Part shown: in pieces, positions 51,275 through 63,100 of the stretch
Layout: every line of letters starts with the position of its first letter
Position numbering within the stretch: position 1 is the stretch's first letter
Assembly (NCBI RefSeq): GCF_026262505.1
Contig: NC_067208.1
Coordinates: forward strand, 11,293,962 to 11,357,961
Length of the DNA: 64,000 nt
Source of the DNA: Trichomonas vaginalis G3
Taxonomy: Eukaryota; Parabasalia; Trichomonadida; Trichomonadidae
Reading direction: 5' to 3'
Program-made: the position numbers and the translations under genes
Notes under the pieces: generated by a model
Seen by the model: the letters and a program-made list of their open reading frames with translations, nothing else
Databases searched by the model: none
What the model was told of the DNA's origin: nothing

Positions 51275-51701
51275 AATTATACTTATAGTTTGTTTTAATA
51301 AAATTATGTTTGTATATAAATATATTCATTCTTTAAAAAACAATTTCATGCAATTATTTAAAATTGATTCAAATACTGTTCGAATTTCGAAGCAAAGATA
51401 GTCGTATAATAGAGAATTATAGTTTTATGACTATTTTGATTTTGATCCGAGTTTTTTTATTTGATGTTACAATTATCATTTTATAAAAACTATGATTCAT
51501 TGTTGTTTCACGAATTCTACTAATATATTAGCTTAATTTCAAACACGACCATATTTTGTCTAATAATTAATATTTTATCTCTTTGATACATATGTGAATA
51601 TTTTATCAGGCTGTCTTGACTTTGAAATATTGATTTTTAAATGAAAAAAAATCTTTCTAACTATGTTAGCCAATTTTATTAAAAAAGTTAGGCACAGAAT
51701 A
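51275..51701. other. Spacer, first copy of duplicated block
   Basis: From CCATGAAATTATACTTATA onward this spacer is a diverged copy of 54669-55183, so the tandem duplication extends from the last codons of the BEACH-family gene through the importin-like gene. Confidence 0.55.
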
Positions 51702-54035
51702 TTATAATGGTTGCATTCTGTCTTCTATATCAAAGCAGTTCTTCACACGTTCTACATCATTTGGAAAATGCTCTAATAAATATTCATAATCGTATTGGTG
51801 CATAGACGGTTTTACTTCCAAATTTGATTGTTCAACAAATTCAAGTAGAGTATTTAATACGTTCTTCTTTTCTTCTGACGAAATACGTTCTGAAATAAGT
51901 ACAAACATTACAGAAGTTGTTAGTTGGTAAATTTCCTTCTTATTATACTTGCAATATTCGAGTGTGTAATAAAATATTGTCACCAAATTACTATCTACAT
52001 GATCGAAATATGGAAGATTGAATTTAGGAATTAATTCAGAAAATCTTTGTGGAATCTTCTTGAATAATTCTAAAATTACTGAACTAAGTTCTATTGGTAT
52101 CATTATAGCAAGTTCTCCTCTTAAACCAGTTAAAATTTCTACAATAAACTGAGCAATATCAAACAAAAGTTCTTCATCATCAATTGATTCAACAATATTT
52201 AATGTGAGTTTAACAACAACTGAATCTCTTGCAACATTATCAATATCTTCAAGTTTTGATTTGATGAATGGAAAACATCTTTCGATTATGTCACCACATT
52301 CTTGTCCAAAGACTTCAATAACTGTGCTGAAAATGAACATGCAATCATCTTCATAATCTTCAAGAAGATTGTTTGCAAAGTCAATGGATTTTTGTGCAAA
52401 TTCAATCGATTCCTTTCCAATAATTTTCGTAATATTTCCAATGATTCCAAGAACTTTGCTGATATAAATTCCATTTTCATTACTTGAAATAATTGTTTCT
52501 GCAAATGAAATGATATCTCCTGAGATAGACAAACAAAAAGATTGCGGAAGATAAGCTGAAACAGATTTCATAACATCAAGTATTGAAATGTTGAATTCGG
52601 TAGTGTTTTCGTTGTTTCCCAACAGATTAGTGAAAAATTCCCAAGCAATATTAAGAACATTTTCATTTTTCATGCTGCAAATGTTAGAAATTGCTTCTGC
52701 GGCGATGCCACGATAGTCTTCATTTTCTGATGTGAACATTTCGAAATAATTATTAATGATTTCTTCTGTTGGTTCACAAAGACTTTTTCCAATGCAAATA
52801 CTTTGAATTTCAATTAAGATTTCATCTAATTTGATTTCGCGACCAAAAGGAATCTTTTCAAGAATAGATTCAAATGGAATAATACTGTTCATTAATGCAG
52901 CATCCATACGAAGTAAAGAAATATATGCATTTCCACCACAAATGAATCCTTCTAAAGTATCAGAATTAATTGCTTCAACGATTGCAACAGCTGCATGATT
53001 AAACATTATCTTTTTGCCTTCAGCAATCTTTGGATCATCAACCTTGAAAATCATGATTCCATCGGTATTTTCTATTCCAGATAAAATTTCAAATCCTCCA
53101 TATGTGAAAGGATAAAAAAATTTATTGTTGATTTTGAAAAAATAATCATGATTGATCATTACTGGATGGGTAAAACCATCAAAGTCATATTCTTCAAGTA
53201 AAGTTGGAAGTATTCTTCTGTAAATCTCTTCAATGTCAAGCTGAGTGTATAATTCTTCCTTAAAATTCATCATAACTCTGATATATGGCAAATAAAATTT
53301 ATCTTCAAAAAATAATTCTGAAACTAATTGGAAAATATCTGGAATTGCTTCAGAAAGTGTTCTCTTCCCAAATTTATTGATAATTAAACTAATTTCTTTA
53401 GGATTGGTCTTGACGAAATTTCTAATAATTTCAATTAATAAAGAATCATTTTCATTGTTTACTGAATTAAACTTATATTCAGTATGACAAAGTATTTCAA
53501 GGCAAATTTTTATGATATTTTCATCATTATGTTTTTGAAGTATATTATAAAAGAATTCTATTGATGAATCTGGTAATACTGAGTAGGTGTTCTTTATAAT
53601 ATCCAATATGATACTTAACATGATAGGTAAATCGGTGTTTTCGTTGAATGTTTGAAAAATTTTTCCAAGAAATGACTCTAATTTCAGGTTATAAGCAGCT
53701 TTGAAGCATGCAATAAGAGATTCACGACATGTTTTGCCAATATTGTCATTTCTTTGTAAGAATGGTTCAAGTGTAGTGTAGATTTGATCAATTAAATTAT
53801 CAAATTCTGGTGAATCTCTGACAGATCCACGTTTAAATAACCCAACTGGCACAGTTATTGATTTGATTGCGTTAATTTTGATTTTGTCACTTGTTTCTTC
53901 TGAGTTAATTAATGAAAAAAGGTTTGTTAGGTATTCCATTGGATTCTCTTCCATAAATCTTGCAAGAAACTCAAGGGATTCGCTTGATGGTGTCTGTTTT
54001 TCTATTGATTCGATAAAGCAGTTGGCGAAATTCAT
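51702..54035 (-). CDS. HEAT-repeat importin-beta-like protein
   Basis: 777 residues of helical repeats. The start (SLEFLARFMEENPMEYLTNL ... SDKIKINAIKSI) looks like the N-terminal importin-beta region. Later there are regular HEAT-like helix pairs (YRGIAAEAISNICSMKNENV, SLCEPTEEIINNYFEMF) and the protein ends DVERVKNCFDIEDRMQPL. Karyopherins carry cargo through nuclear pores with Ran. The family call is by repeat style and N-terminus, not by a diagnostic motif; another HEAT scaffold is possible. A broken tandem copy lies at 55184-57529. The frame is intact. Confidence 0.55.
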   Translation of the reverse strand: MNFANCFIESIEKQTPSSESLEFLARFMEENPMEYLTNLFSLINSEETSDKIKINAIKSITVPVGLFKRGSVRDSPEFDNLIDQIYTTLEPFLQRNDNIGKTCRESLIACFKAAYNLKLESFLGKIFQTFNENTDLPIMLSIILDIIKNTYSVLPDSSIEFFYNILQKHNDENIIKICLEILCHTEYKFNSVNNENDSLLIEIIRNFVKTNPKEISLIINKFGKRTLSEAIPDIFQLVSELFFEDKFYLPYIRVMMNFKEELYTQLDIEEIYRRILPTLLEEYDFDGFTHPVMINHDYFFKINNKFFYPFTYGGFEILSGIENTDGIMIFKVDDPKIAEGKKIMFNHAAVAIVEAINSDTLEGFICGGNAYISLLRMDAALMNSIIPFESILEKIPFGREIKLDEILIEIQSICIGKSLCEPTEEIINNYFEMFTSENEDYRGIAAEAISNICSMKNENVLNIAWEFFTNLLGNNENTTEFNISILDVMKSVSAYLPQSFCLSISGDIISFAETIISSNENGIYISKVLGIIGNITKIIGKESIEFAQKSIDFANNLLEDYEDDCMFIFSTVIEVFGQECGDIIERCFPFIKSKLEDIDNVARDSVVVKLTLNIVESIDDEELLFDIAQFIVEILTGLRGELAIMIPIELSSVILELFKKIPQRFSELIPKFNLPYFDHVDSNLVTIFYYTLEYCKYNKKEIYQLTTSVMFVLISERISSEEKKNVLNTLLEFVEQSNLEVKPSMHQYDYEYLLEHFPNDVERVKNCFDIEDRMQPL

Positions 54036-55183
54036 ATATTTAAAAAAATGAGCTCATAAATTTCCGAGTGAATGTCAAATTTTGTTATCCGAAATTACCA
54101 TTTTTTTCCAAATTTTTTTAACTTGATTAGGTGAAAATTCAAATTTTGACCCGATCTCATTACTGAAAATTAGAAAAAATTATGTGTAAATGCAATCGGA
54201 ACATTTCGAATACCGTATGCAAAATTTTCCACTGAAAAAATTTTATCCCAAGAATCGGTAAAATGTAAGCATTTCAAATGGGGATGGCAATACGTGAAAA
54301 TTTGATGTGGGGTAGGTTGTGACTATGGTATTATGTTTTTAAACTGAAATTTTTAAAGTCAAATTGTGAAGAATTCGATAAAAAGCGTAGTTTCTAAGGA
54401 TGTACAAAGCATGAAAATATATATGTATCTGTGAAATATATAGCATTACTAGAAATGCAAGCAAGATATTAAAGAATAAGTTCAAGTATAAGTATAATTA
54501 TGCAAAATTTGCCTATTTGTACGTGGATGACAATCAGCAGCCGATTAAAGACTTTGTTCCTCATCTGAGGTAGATATCAATGTATTGTACCCCATATGAG
54601 GAACAAAGTCTTCAATCTGATGCTGATCGAAAAAGAAGGTCTTCAAAGATCTTTGTTCCTTAGGCATGATCCATGAAATTATACTTATAATTTGTTATGG
54701 TAAAATTATGTTTGTATTATTTGATCATATTCATACTTTAAAAAACAATTTCAAGCAATTACCGTTCGAATTGTGAAGTAAAGATAGTAGTATAATACTG
54801 ATTATTTTGATTGTATATGCTTCTGAAAAAAAAATCCGAATTTTTCAATTTTACAATGGAAAATTGAACAAAAATAAACTGTTCCTAAAAATTTTAAGAT
54901 TTTAAGATTTTTTTGGGATTTGAAAACGATTATTCATTGTTGTTTTAAGAATTTTACTAATGTATTAGCTTAATTTCGAACACGACCATATTTTGTCTAA
55001 TAATAAATATTTAATCCCTTTGATAAATTTGCATATGTCATCAGGCTTGGTCACTGATATTTTTTTAAATGGAAAAGACACCAGTATTTCTGAATATGTT
55101 ACAATTTTATTAAAAAATGTTTAAATACATAATAAAATATACATTTCAATAAACAATGATAGATATAGAATAATATAATTTTA
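54036..55183. other. Spacer between the duplicated genes
   Basis: 54036-54660 is sequence between the two copies, with an imperfect palindrome at 54543-54617. From about 54669 it is the second copy of the duplicated block, diverged from 51271-51701. Confidence 0.5.
54543..54617. repeat. Hairpin with 22-base arms, one mismatch
   Basis: GATTAAAGACTTTGTTCCTC (54543-54562, plus AT) pairs with 54596-54617. A third partial copy of CTTTGTTCCT follows at about 54650. The repeat sits at the edge of the duplicated block, so it may be linked to the duplication. Confidence 0.6.
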
Positions 55184-57529
55184 TTAATGACGGATAGCAA
55201 CCATGTGAAATGCGTGCGTTCTGACTGATGCATCAAAGCAGTTCTTCACACGTTCTGCATCATTTGGAAAATGCTTTATTAAATAGTCATAGTCGTTTTT
55301 ACACAAAGATGGTTTCACTTCCAAATTTGATTGTTCTACAAATTCAAGTAGAGTATTTAATACGTTATTCTTTTCTTCTGATGAAATACTTTCACATTGA
55401 AATACATTCATTGCAGAAAATTGTAGTTGGTAAATTTCCTTCTTATTATACTTGCAATATTCGAGTGTGTAATAAAATATTGTCACCAAATTACTATCTA
55501 CATGATCGAAATATGGAAGATTGAATTTAGGAATTAATTCAGAAAATCTTTGTGGAATCTTCTTGAATAATTCTAAAATTACTGAACTAAGTTCTATTGG
55601 TATCATTATAGCAAGTTCTCCTCTTAAACCAGTTAAAATTTCTACAATAAACTGAGCAATATCAAACAAAAGTTCTTCATCATCAATTGATTCAACAATA
55701 TTTAATGTGAGTTTAACAACAACTGAATCTCTTGCAACATTATCAATATCTTCAAGTTTTGATTTGATGAATGGAAAACATCTTTCGATTATGTCACCAC
55801 ATTCTTGTCCAAAGACTTCAATAACTGTGCTGAAAATGAACATGCAATCATCTTCATAATCTTCAAGAAGATTGTTTGCAAAGTCAATGGATTTTTGTGC
55901 AAATTCAATCGATTCCTTTCCAATAATTTTCGTAATATTTCCAATGATTCCAAGAACTTGCTGATATAAATTCCATTTTCATTACTTGAAATAATTGTTT
56001 CTGCAAATGAAATGATATCTCCTGAGATAGACAAACAAAAAGATTGCGGAAGATAAGCTGAAACAGATTTCATAACATCAAGTATTGAAATTGAATTCGG
56101 TAGTGTTTTCGTTGTTTCCCAACAGATTAGTGAAAAATTCCCAAGCAATATTAAGAACATTTTCATTTTTCATGCTGCAAATGTTAGAAATTGCTTCTGC
56201 GGCGATGCCACGATAGTCTTCATTTTCTGATGTGAACATTTCGAAATAATTATTAATGATTTCTTCTGTTGGTTCACAAAGACTTTTTCCAATGCAAATA
56301 CTTTGAATTTCAATTAAGATTTCATCTAATTTGATTTCGCGACCAAAAGGAATCTTTTCAAGAATAGATTCAAATGGAATAATACTGTTCATTAATGCAG
56401 CATCCATACGAAGTAAAGAAATATTATGCATTTCCACCACAAATGAATCCTTCTAAAGTATCAGAATTAATTGCTTCAACGATTGCAACAGCTGCCATGA
56501 TTAATTACTTTTTGCTCGCAATCTTTGGATCATCAAACCTTAAATCATGATTCCATCGGTATTTTCTATTCCGATAAAATTTCAAATCCTCCATATGTGA
56601 AAGGAATAAAAAAATTTATTGTTGATTTTGAAAAAATAATCATGATTGATCATTACTGGATGGGTAAAACCATCAAAGTCATATTCTTCAAGTAAAGTTG
56701 GAAGTATTCTTCTGTAAATCTCTTCAATGTCAAGCTGAGTGTATAATTCTTCCTTAAAATTCATCATAACTCTGATATATGGCAAATAAAATTTATCTTC
56801 AAAAAATAATTCTGAAACTAATTGGAAAATATCTGGAATTGCTTCAGAAAGTGTTCTCTTCCCAAATTTATTGATAATTAAACTAATTTCTTTAGGATTG
56901 GTCTTGACGAAATTTCTAATAATTTCAATTAATAAAGAATCATTTTCATTGTTTACTGAATTAAACTTATATTCAGTATGACAAAGTATTTCAAGGCAAA
57001 TTTTTATGATATTTTCATCATTATGTTTTTGAAGTATATTATAAAAGAATTCTATTGATGAATCTGGTAATACTGAGTAGGTGTTCTTTATAATATCCAA
57101 TATGATACTTAACATGATAGGTAAATCGGTGTTTTCGTTGAATGTTTGAAAAATTTTTCCAAGAAATGACTCTAATTTCAGGTTATAAGCAGCTTTGAAG
57201 CATGCAATAAGAGATTCACGACATGTTTTGCCAATATTGTCATTTCTTTGTAAGAATGGTTCAAGTGTAGTGTAGATTTGATCAATTAAATTATCAAATT
57301 CTGGTGAATCTCTAATAGGTTCACGACGAAACGATTTAATTGGCACAGCTATTGATTTGATTGCGCTAATTTTGATTTTGTCGCTTGTTTCTTCTGAGTT
57401 AATTAATGAAAAAAGGTTTGTTAGGTATTCCATTGGATTCTCTTCCATAAATTTTGCAAGAAACTCAAGAGATTCGCTTGATGGTGTCTGTTTTTCTATT
57501 GATTCGATAAAACAGTCTGCGAAATTCAT
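55184..57529 (-). pseudogene. Broken tandem copy of the importin-like gene
   Basis: The same gene as 51702-54035, read in four pieces (57529-56582, 56440-56078, 56166-55789, 55843-55184). Single- or two-base indels relative to the intact copy occur near 55956, 56091, 56425 and 56610, with a messier patch at 56495-56575. The centre is almost identical to the intact copy, while both ends differ: the N-terminal stretch after KIKISAIKSIAVPI and the C-terminal residues after KEIYQLQ (SLCKNDYDYLIKHF, ending HMVAIRH). The pattern suggests gene conversion of the middle or errors in a collapsed assembly. Confidence 0.75.
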
Positions 57530-58119
57530 ATGTATAAGAAAAAATGAGATGAAAAATTTTCCTTCCCAGTCAAAAATTTTCTCTTTTCAAAATTGTACAA
57601 CATCAAGACAATTTTGTCTTTGAATGGAATTCAAGCGTTAAAGGATGTGGGTCAACATTATGCTATACATATGCCTGGAAAATCCAAATGCACACAGAAA
57701 TTTGTAAATTGAACATAATTTTTTGAGATTTGATAATTATAATCCTTAAATTTTAAATATTAATACATAAGCTTTTTGTTTGATCATTACTAATGTGAAC
57801 AAGTTCATATTCAGATTTCTTGAATTTTCATTCGTAGTTCAAACATTTAAAAATACATCCTGGTTCGCATATTAATCATGTATGAATAAAATTTCGAAAT
57901 TTGGAAATTATTGTCAAATGTTATTTCTTAATTTCCCGGTACAATAGCTCATTGTGCATGTCGCAGAGAGTCATGTGTGTTTTGAATTTATATCTACATT
58001 ACAATGATATAAATATTTAAAAATTGAGGTTTTTGTTATAAGCTTCTCATTATTAATAAATATATTATGAAATATGTTTATTATTTTACAAAATAATTCC
58101 TTTTCAGGATACATTTGAT
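57530..58119. other. Spacer, no gene seen
   Basis: About 590 AT-rich bases upstream of the importin copy and downstream of the membrane-protein gene. Nothing recognisable. Confidence 0.4.
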
Positions 58120-59364
58120 TTAGGCAACTTCTTCCTCTTGAGCAAGCATTTCCTCATTTTGCTCTGCATCTTGTGATTTCTTCTTGCTTTTGAGACAGCA
58201 CCATACGATTCCACACATACATGACGAAAAATAAACTACAACAGCTGCACCAATTATAACTAAAGCCCCCACCATCATGGTAGGATTTTCAAACATGCTA
58301 GCAAATGGACTGTCACTACCACTACCTCCATCTTCCGTTGTTTCTTCTTCTTTTTCTTCTTCTTCATACTCTTCATAGTTATTATCCCTGACAACACTTA
58401 CATCACTTGATGCGGAATAATTATATACTTCTTTTTCAGTTTTGACATCAGCTGGGATTTCGTAAATAATATCATCATTAAATAATGATGTGTCAGTATC
58501 AGTATTTGATAGTGATAATATTGATATATCAAATTTTGTTTCATCATAATTTTTACCTTCTTCAAAAAGAGGAGAACCCATAACGATTTGTCCTTCAATC
58601 ATTCCTGAATCAGTTTGATTTGTTTCATTTGCAAGTGAAAATTTCATTTCACTCGATGATTTTACTTTCATTCGTTGGGGTGTAGAACTAATTGAAGTCA
58701 AAACAAAAGAAACCTATTTGTCATTTTTATCAGTGACGTTTTGATTAAAAACAAAAGAATTCTTTGTTGTGAAAATCGAATAAGTAGTAGAAGTATCACT
58801 TTTCTCGGCATCTCCGATTGGAACAGCTTGAACATCACATGTTGCCAATGGTGCAATGCATTGAATAATACTTTTATATTGTGGTCCATTAACACTAAAT
58901 GGTTTCGTATAAACGCCTATTTTGGTGTTTGTTACACTATTAAATGCTGTCAATTTAAAAGAAAATTTCGAAGCAAAAGCATAACTTCCTTGCAAACATT
59001 TATATTGTTTCATACCTAATTCTATATTGTTAATAAATGGTTTTCCATCGAAGCTTATTATTTCTGTGCATGAATCAAGAGTTAATTCCTCTTCTGGCTC
59101 TAAATTTGTCAACAAATATAAATGTGTTCCAGTACCATTAGTTGCTAGAAGGAATTTAGAATTGCGTTCTACGAAAATTCTATATGTAACTAGAAAAGGT
59201 TTATCAGACTTTATTAACGCTGATCCTGAAAAACATATTGGAGAATCCTTAGAAACTGTTTTTGTTAATAGATCTCCTGGCGTAATTGCATATGTATTAC
59301 TAGAATCACAGCCTGGTATTTCATAAATGCTGGGGAGTGATTCAAATAGAATAAAGAGAAACAT
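58120..59364 (-). CDS. Type I membrane protein with one in-frame TAG
   Basis: A 415-codon frame from the ATG at 59362-59364, interrupted only by TAG at 58714-58716. Before the stop: a signal peptide (MFLFILFESLPSIYE) and a beta-rich ectodomain with paired Cys (CDSSNTYAI, DSPICFSGSALIKSDKPFLV, LDSCTEI, IIQCIAPLATCDVQAVPIGD). After it, in the same frame: more ectodomain, an acidic stretch (EEYEEEEKEEETTEDG), a membrane segment (GALVIIGAAVVVYFSSCMC), and a short Lys/Glu tail. Without the second half the protein would be secreted. Options: a sequencing or allele difference, a young pseudogene, or readthrough. The ectodomain family is not recognised. Confidence 0.6.
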
Positions 59365-60154
59365 CTATTCAGGACGATATTGATTCAAAAATTGTGATAA
59401 CTGATTGAATTTATTGGAAAAAATAGATGCATCCTTCCATTCCTCTGTTTTCATTCAATCTTTTGAAAAATTTGTGTGCTGAAATAATTTTTGTTAATTT
59501 TGTTGTTCATGATTGGAATTGACGGTCTTACAAAAATTTGGTTCTCATTTCAATCTGAGTGAAATGCAATTTTCTGGATTATTTCCAAAGGTTTCTCTCT
59601 TGTATTATAAGTAGATAACAAATAAAGTGATAATTATAGAATTACACATTTAAAACGAGTCGTTTTTTTGTGAAGCTCAGTTAATTAGCATAGGAATTTT
59701 GATTTCAATTTCGAATGTTTATTCATTCATATTCATATATTCATTCAAAATAAAGTGCGAAATTTAATAATAATATAATCATTCAAAATAACTTTTGTAA
59801 GTTATTCTGACTCTTAAATACCAACTCATAACAATACAATAATTCTTTTCTCAATTTGTGGTGACCATTTCTGGTTGATAAACACAAAATCTGGGAAAGG
59901 TTCTGGGGAAAAAAATAATCCTGTAAAAAAATCGGGCCTCCGCGGAAGTGCTAGCCATTATGGCGCGTTGCAGCCTCCAGACATGAACAAAATCTCAATT
60001 TTTTAGCATGAATTCAAATAATTTCATTTCTTTAAAGAGTTATATAAGACAAATTCGTTCAATTTGTATCAGAATATAATTAATCCTCAAATTCATGATT
60101 GATATTTGATAATTGATTTTTTTTTCAGTTCAAATATTCGAAATCAGAGAATAA
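59365..60154. other. Divergent promoter region with a GC-rich block
   Basis: 790 bases between the membrane protein and the talin-like gene, both starting here. A block at about 59934-59990 is clearly richer in G and C than its surroundings (GGGCCTCCGCGGAAG, ATGGCGCGTTGCAGC) and could be a regulatory patch or a small RNA gene; it is followed by T runs. Confidence 0.45.
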
Positions 60155-63100
60155 ATGGATTCAGTTGTTGCTTTATATACAGTAGAGCCAACTAATCATC
60201 CAGAATTCTCTCCATTTCAGTACTATTTAGATCAATCAGGCAAGCTTGCAATAGATTTTGCCAAACAATATCTTAATCTTAACATAAATTTAGAATATGA
60301 TGCATTCTTCCAAAGACCAGATGGATCTTCTCAATGGGTTGAGCCAGATCAGTCCCTTCGACAGCAAGGAATCCAAGATGGATTTATCATGGCCTTAATT
60401 CCTTCTCAAAATCTAAATAACAATCAGTCTCAACCAATGCAGATGGGAATTCAAAGCAGTACATATGTTTCTGCCGAAGGTCAATATAATAATGTTCCTG
60501 ATCAAAACCAGCAGATGAATAATGCAGAAGATACTTTTAACTATGCATCTTACTACACTAATGATAATAACAATAACTATAATCAATATTATACTAATAA
60601 CTTTAATAGTGCATTTTTCAACAGTGTAAATGGCTTTCAGTCATCATACCAATCAACATACGGTTATGCCCAACAAGAAAGTGATGAAAGTCAATACACA
60701 ACAGGAATGTACGCAAAATTCAACATTTCCGACTTTTACGAAACAGGAGAATACGATCCAAGCCAGTTCCAATCAACAGACGATTCTTCTTCTGCTCAAC
60801 AAGTTGGTGTGGAACTAGATATTAACATCAACGATCAGATTTCAGAATTTCAGACAATGATGGGATTTGGCGCCATGACTGATAACAGTAATGCCGGAGA
60901 ATCCGAATCAATTACAATGGAAACACATTTCATGTTTAATAAAGAAAGCATTCAAAAGGTTTACAGACTCAACATGTCTCACGATGAGATGCTAACTGCA
61001 GCTTTAGCAGCTCTTGGCAAGTATCAAGACGACAAATACGGAATTTTTATTTCATTACCAGATGGAACAGATGCGAAGTGGGTTGAACCAGAGAAATTCC
61101 TTGAAGATGTATCACCAGGCCCTAACTATCACGTTTACATTATCAAACTCTTAAAACCAATTTTAGTCCATTCGAAGCATTTCAAATCCCAAAAGCTTAC
61201 TCTCGATATTTCCAAGAAAGTCTGCGATTTGGTTGAAGATATCGCTAACTTTTTCAAGATCGGATCTTTCCGTTGTTACACATTATGCACTGTCGTCGGC
61301 AAAAGAGCCATTTATTTGTCCATTGATAAATCAATACCTGAACAGACTCGTTCCATTAACGAGGTCTTCTTTGCTCGACAGTATTTCCTTTTCACGATGG
61401 AAGATCTCGAAACTTTTGTAACAGCAGAAATCGCATACAAAGATGCTGTTGAGTGTTCAAACTTCTCAGAGATTGAGTTTTCTAAGGAAAATCTCTTGAA
61501 GTACACCGCATTACGAATGAATGCAGATCCGAAATTTGATCCCAAGCATATTCCAGACGATATATCGCCATGGATGCCTGGATACCTCGCTAAGAAAGGT
61601 AAAGGTCAAGGAAGAGGACCTGTCGTCCAACAATTCTTCGAACAAAACGGAACTGTCAACAAATTCAATGCTTACAGGAAGTTTATCAAGTTATGCCGCA
61701 AACTCGTTGGCTTTGCAGAAAGAAAATACGAATGCAAAGTCACAGCTCAATATCAGAAACAAGAATTTTGTCTTGACCCGGCCGTTGTTTACATTTCTCC
61801 ATACAGACTTGTTATTCATGATGGTCTTAACGGAAATCTCGAAGAAAAAATCTCTTTCACCGAAATCGTCCAAGTTCAATGCGCCCAAGACATGATCATA
61901 ACCTTCTCTCCGAAACGAGATGTCTTCGTACAATACGTTTTTTCTGGTCCGAAAGTCGAATCTATGGCGAAATCGATATCAAGATATCGAGAAATCACAA
62001 ACATGATTCTCCAAGACCGTTCAAAGAGATATTCGAACACCGGAGATTTCAGAAAGCTCATCAACAAGAAGTCCAGAATCAGTCTTTTCACTTCAAATAC
62101 GATCGACAAAGACGCAATGAAGGAATTCGAGTACGATAAGAAGTTCACTGGTTCTATCCTCAGACGCGCTGCAGAATACTATCTCAGCATCCCTCACAAA
62201 GACGATAGAGTTCTCATGATACATTTAATGGACGATTTGTTCTGCTTCATGAAGGACACAGATGTCATACAATCTCTTTGCCTACAGAATGGTATGACAC
62301 TCTACCTTCTCGAACCGAAATACAACATCAAGTACATATTTCCAGATAATACTTCCATCAAAATGGAAACAACGATCACAATGCCAATCAGCGATATTGT
62401 TCCATTGCTTTTCAAGGAGAAGCATCAACAAGCAATGCTCGGATACACATTGTGGTATCATGGCATTGATGGACAATTGCATCCATTGGATTCTCGTAAA
62501 ACAATTCCTGAACAAGTTTCTTATTTCAAGAAATTATTCTTGAAGAGAAGATTCTACATCCTTTCGAAAGAAGTTCTTCAAGCATTGTCCAGTGCTATTC
62601 AGACATTGCACGATTGCAGGAACTATCTTATCGAAAACAAGATCAAAGTTGATTCAGAAACAGCTCTTAAACTTGCTTTGTATTCTTTATACGCACTTGG
62701 TGTAAAGAATATCAAGAAAGATAAGCAAGATTTGAAGCAATTGGTTCCTCCAACAGTTTCTGTCAGCTCATCTCTTCAGAGGAAGTTCGATAAGATGATA
62801 CAGGAATCACAAGATATGACACAAATGTCTGCTGCAAGAAAATACATCGGTATTGTCAGAAAAATCGATGGATTCGGTGCAGAAGAATATCCTTTCTATC
62901 TCTACAGAGATGATGCAGAACCTCCACATACCATCAAAGATGGATCATTCGTCATTACTCCTTTAGGTTTAAGTGTCTTGGATAAGAAAGGAAAAGTTGT
63001 TATTGAGAAAATCACTTATCATTCTCTCAAGCAGTTTATCATGCTTGGAAACAACTACATTCTCAAGTACCAACATCCTCCTAAGACAGGAAAGATGATC

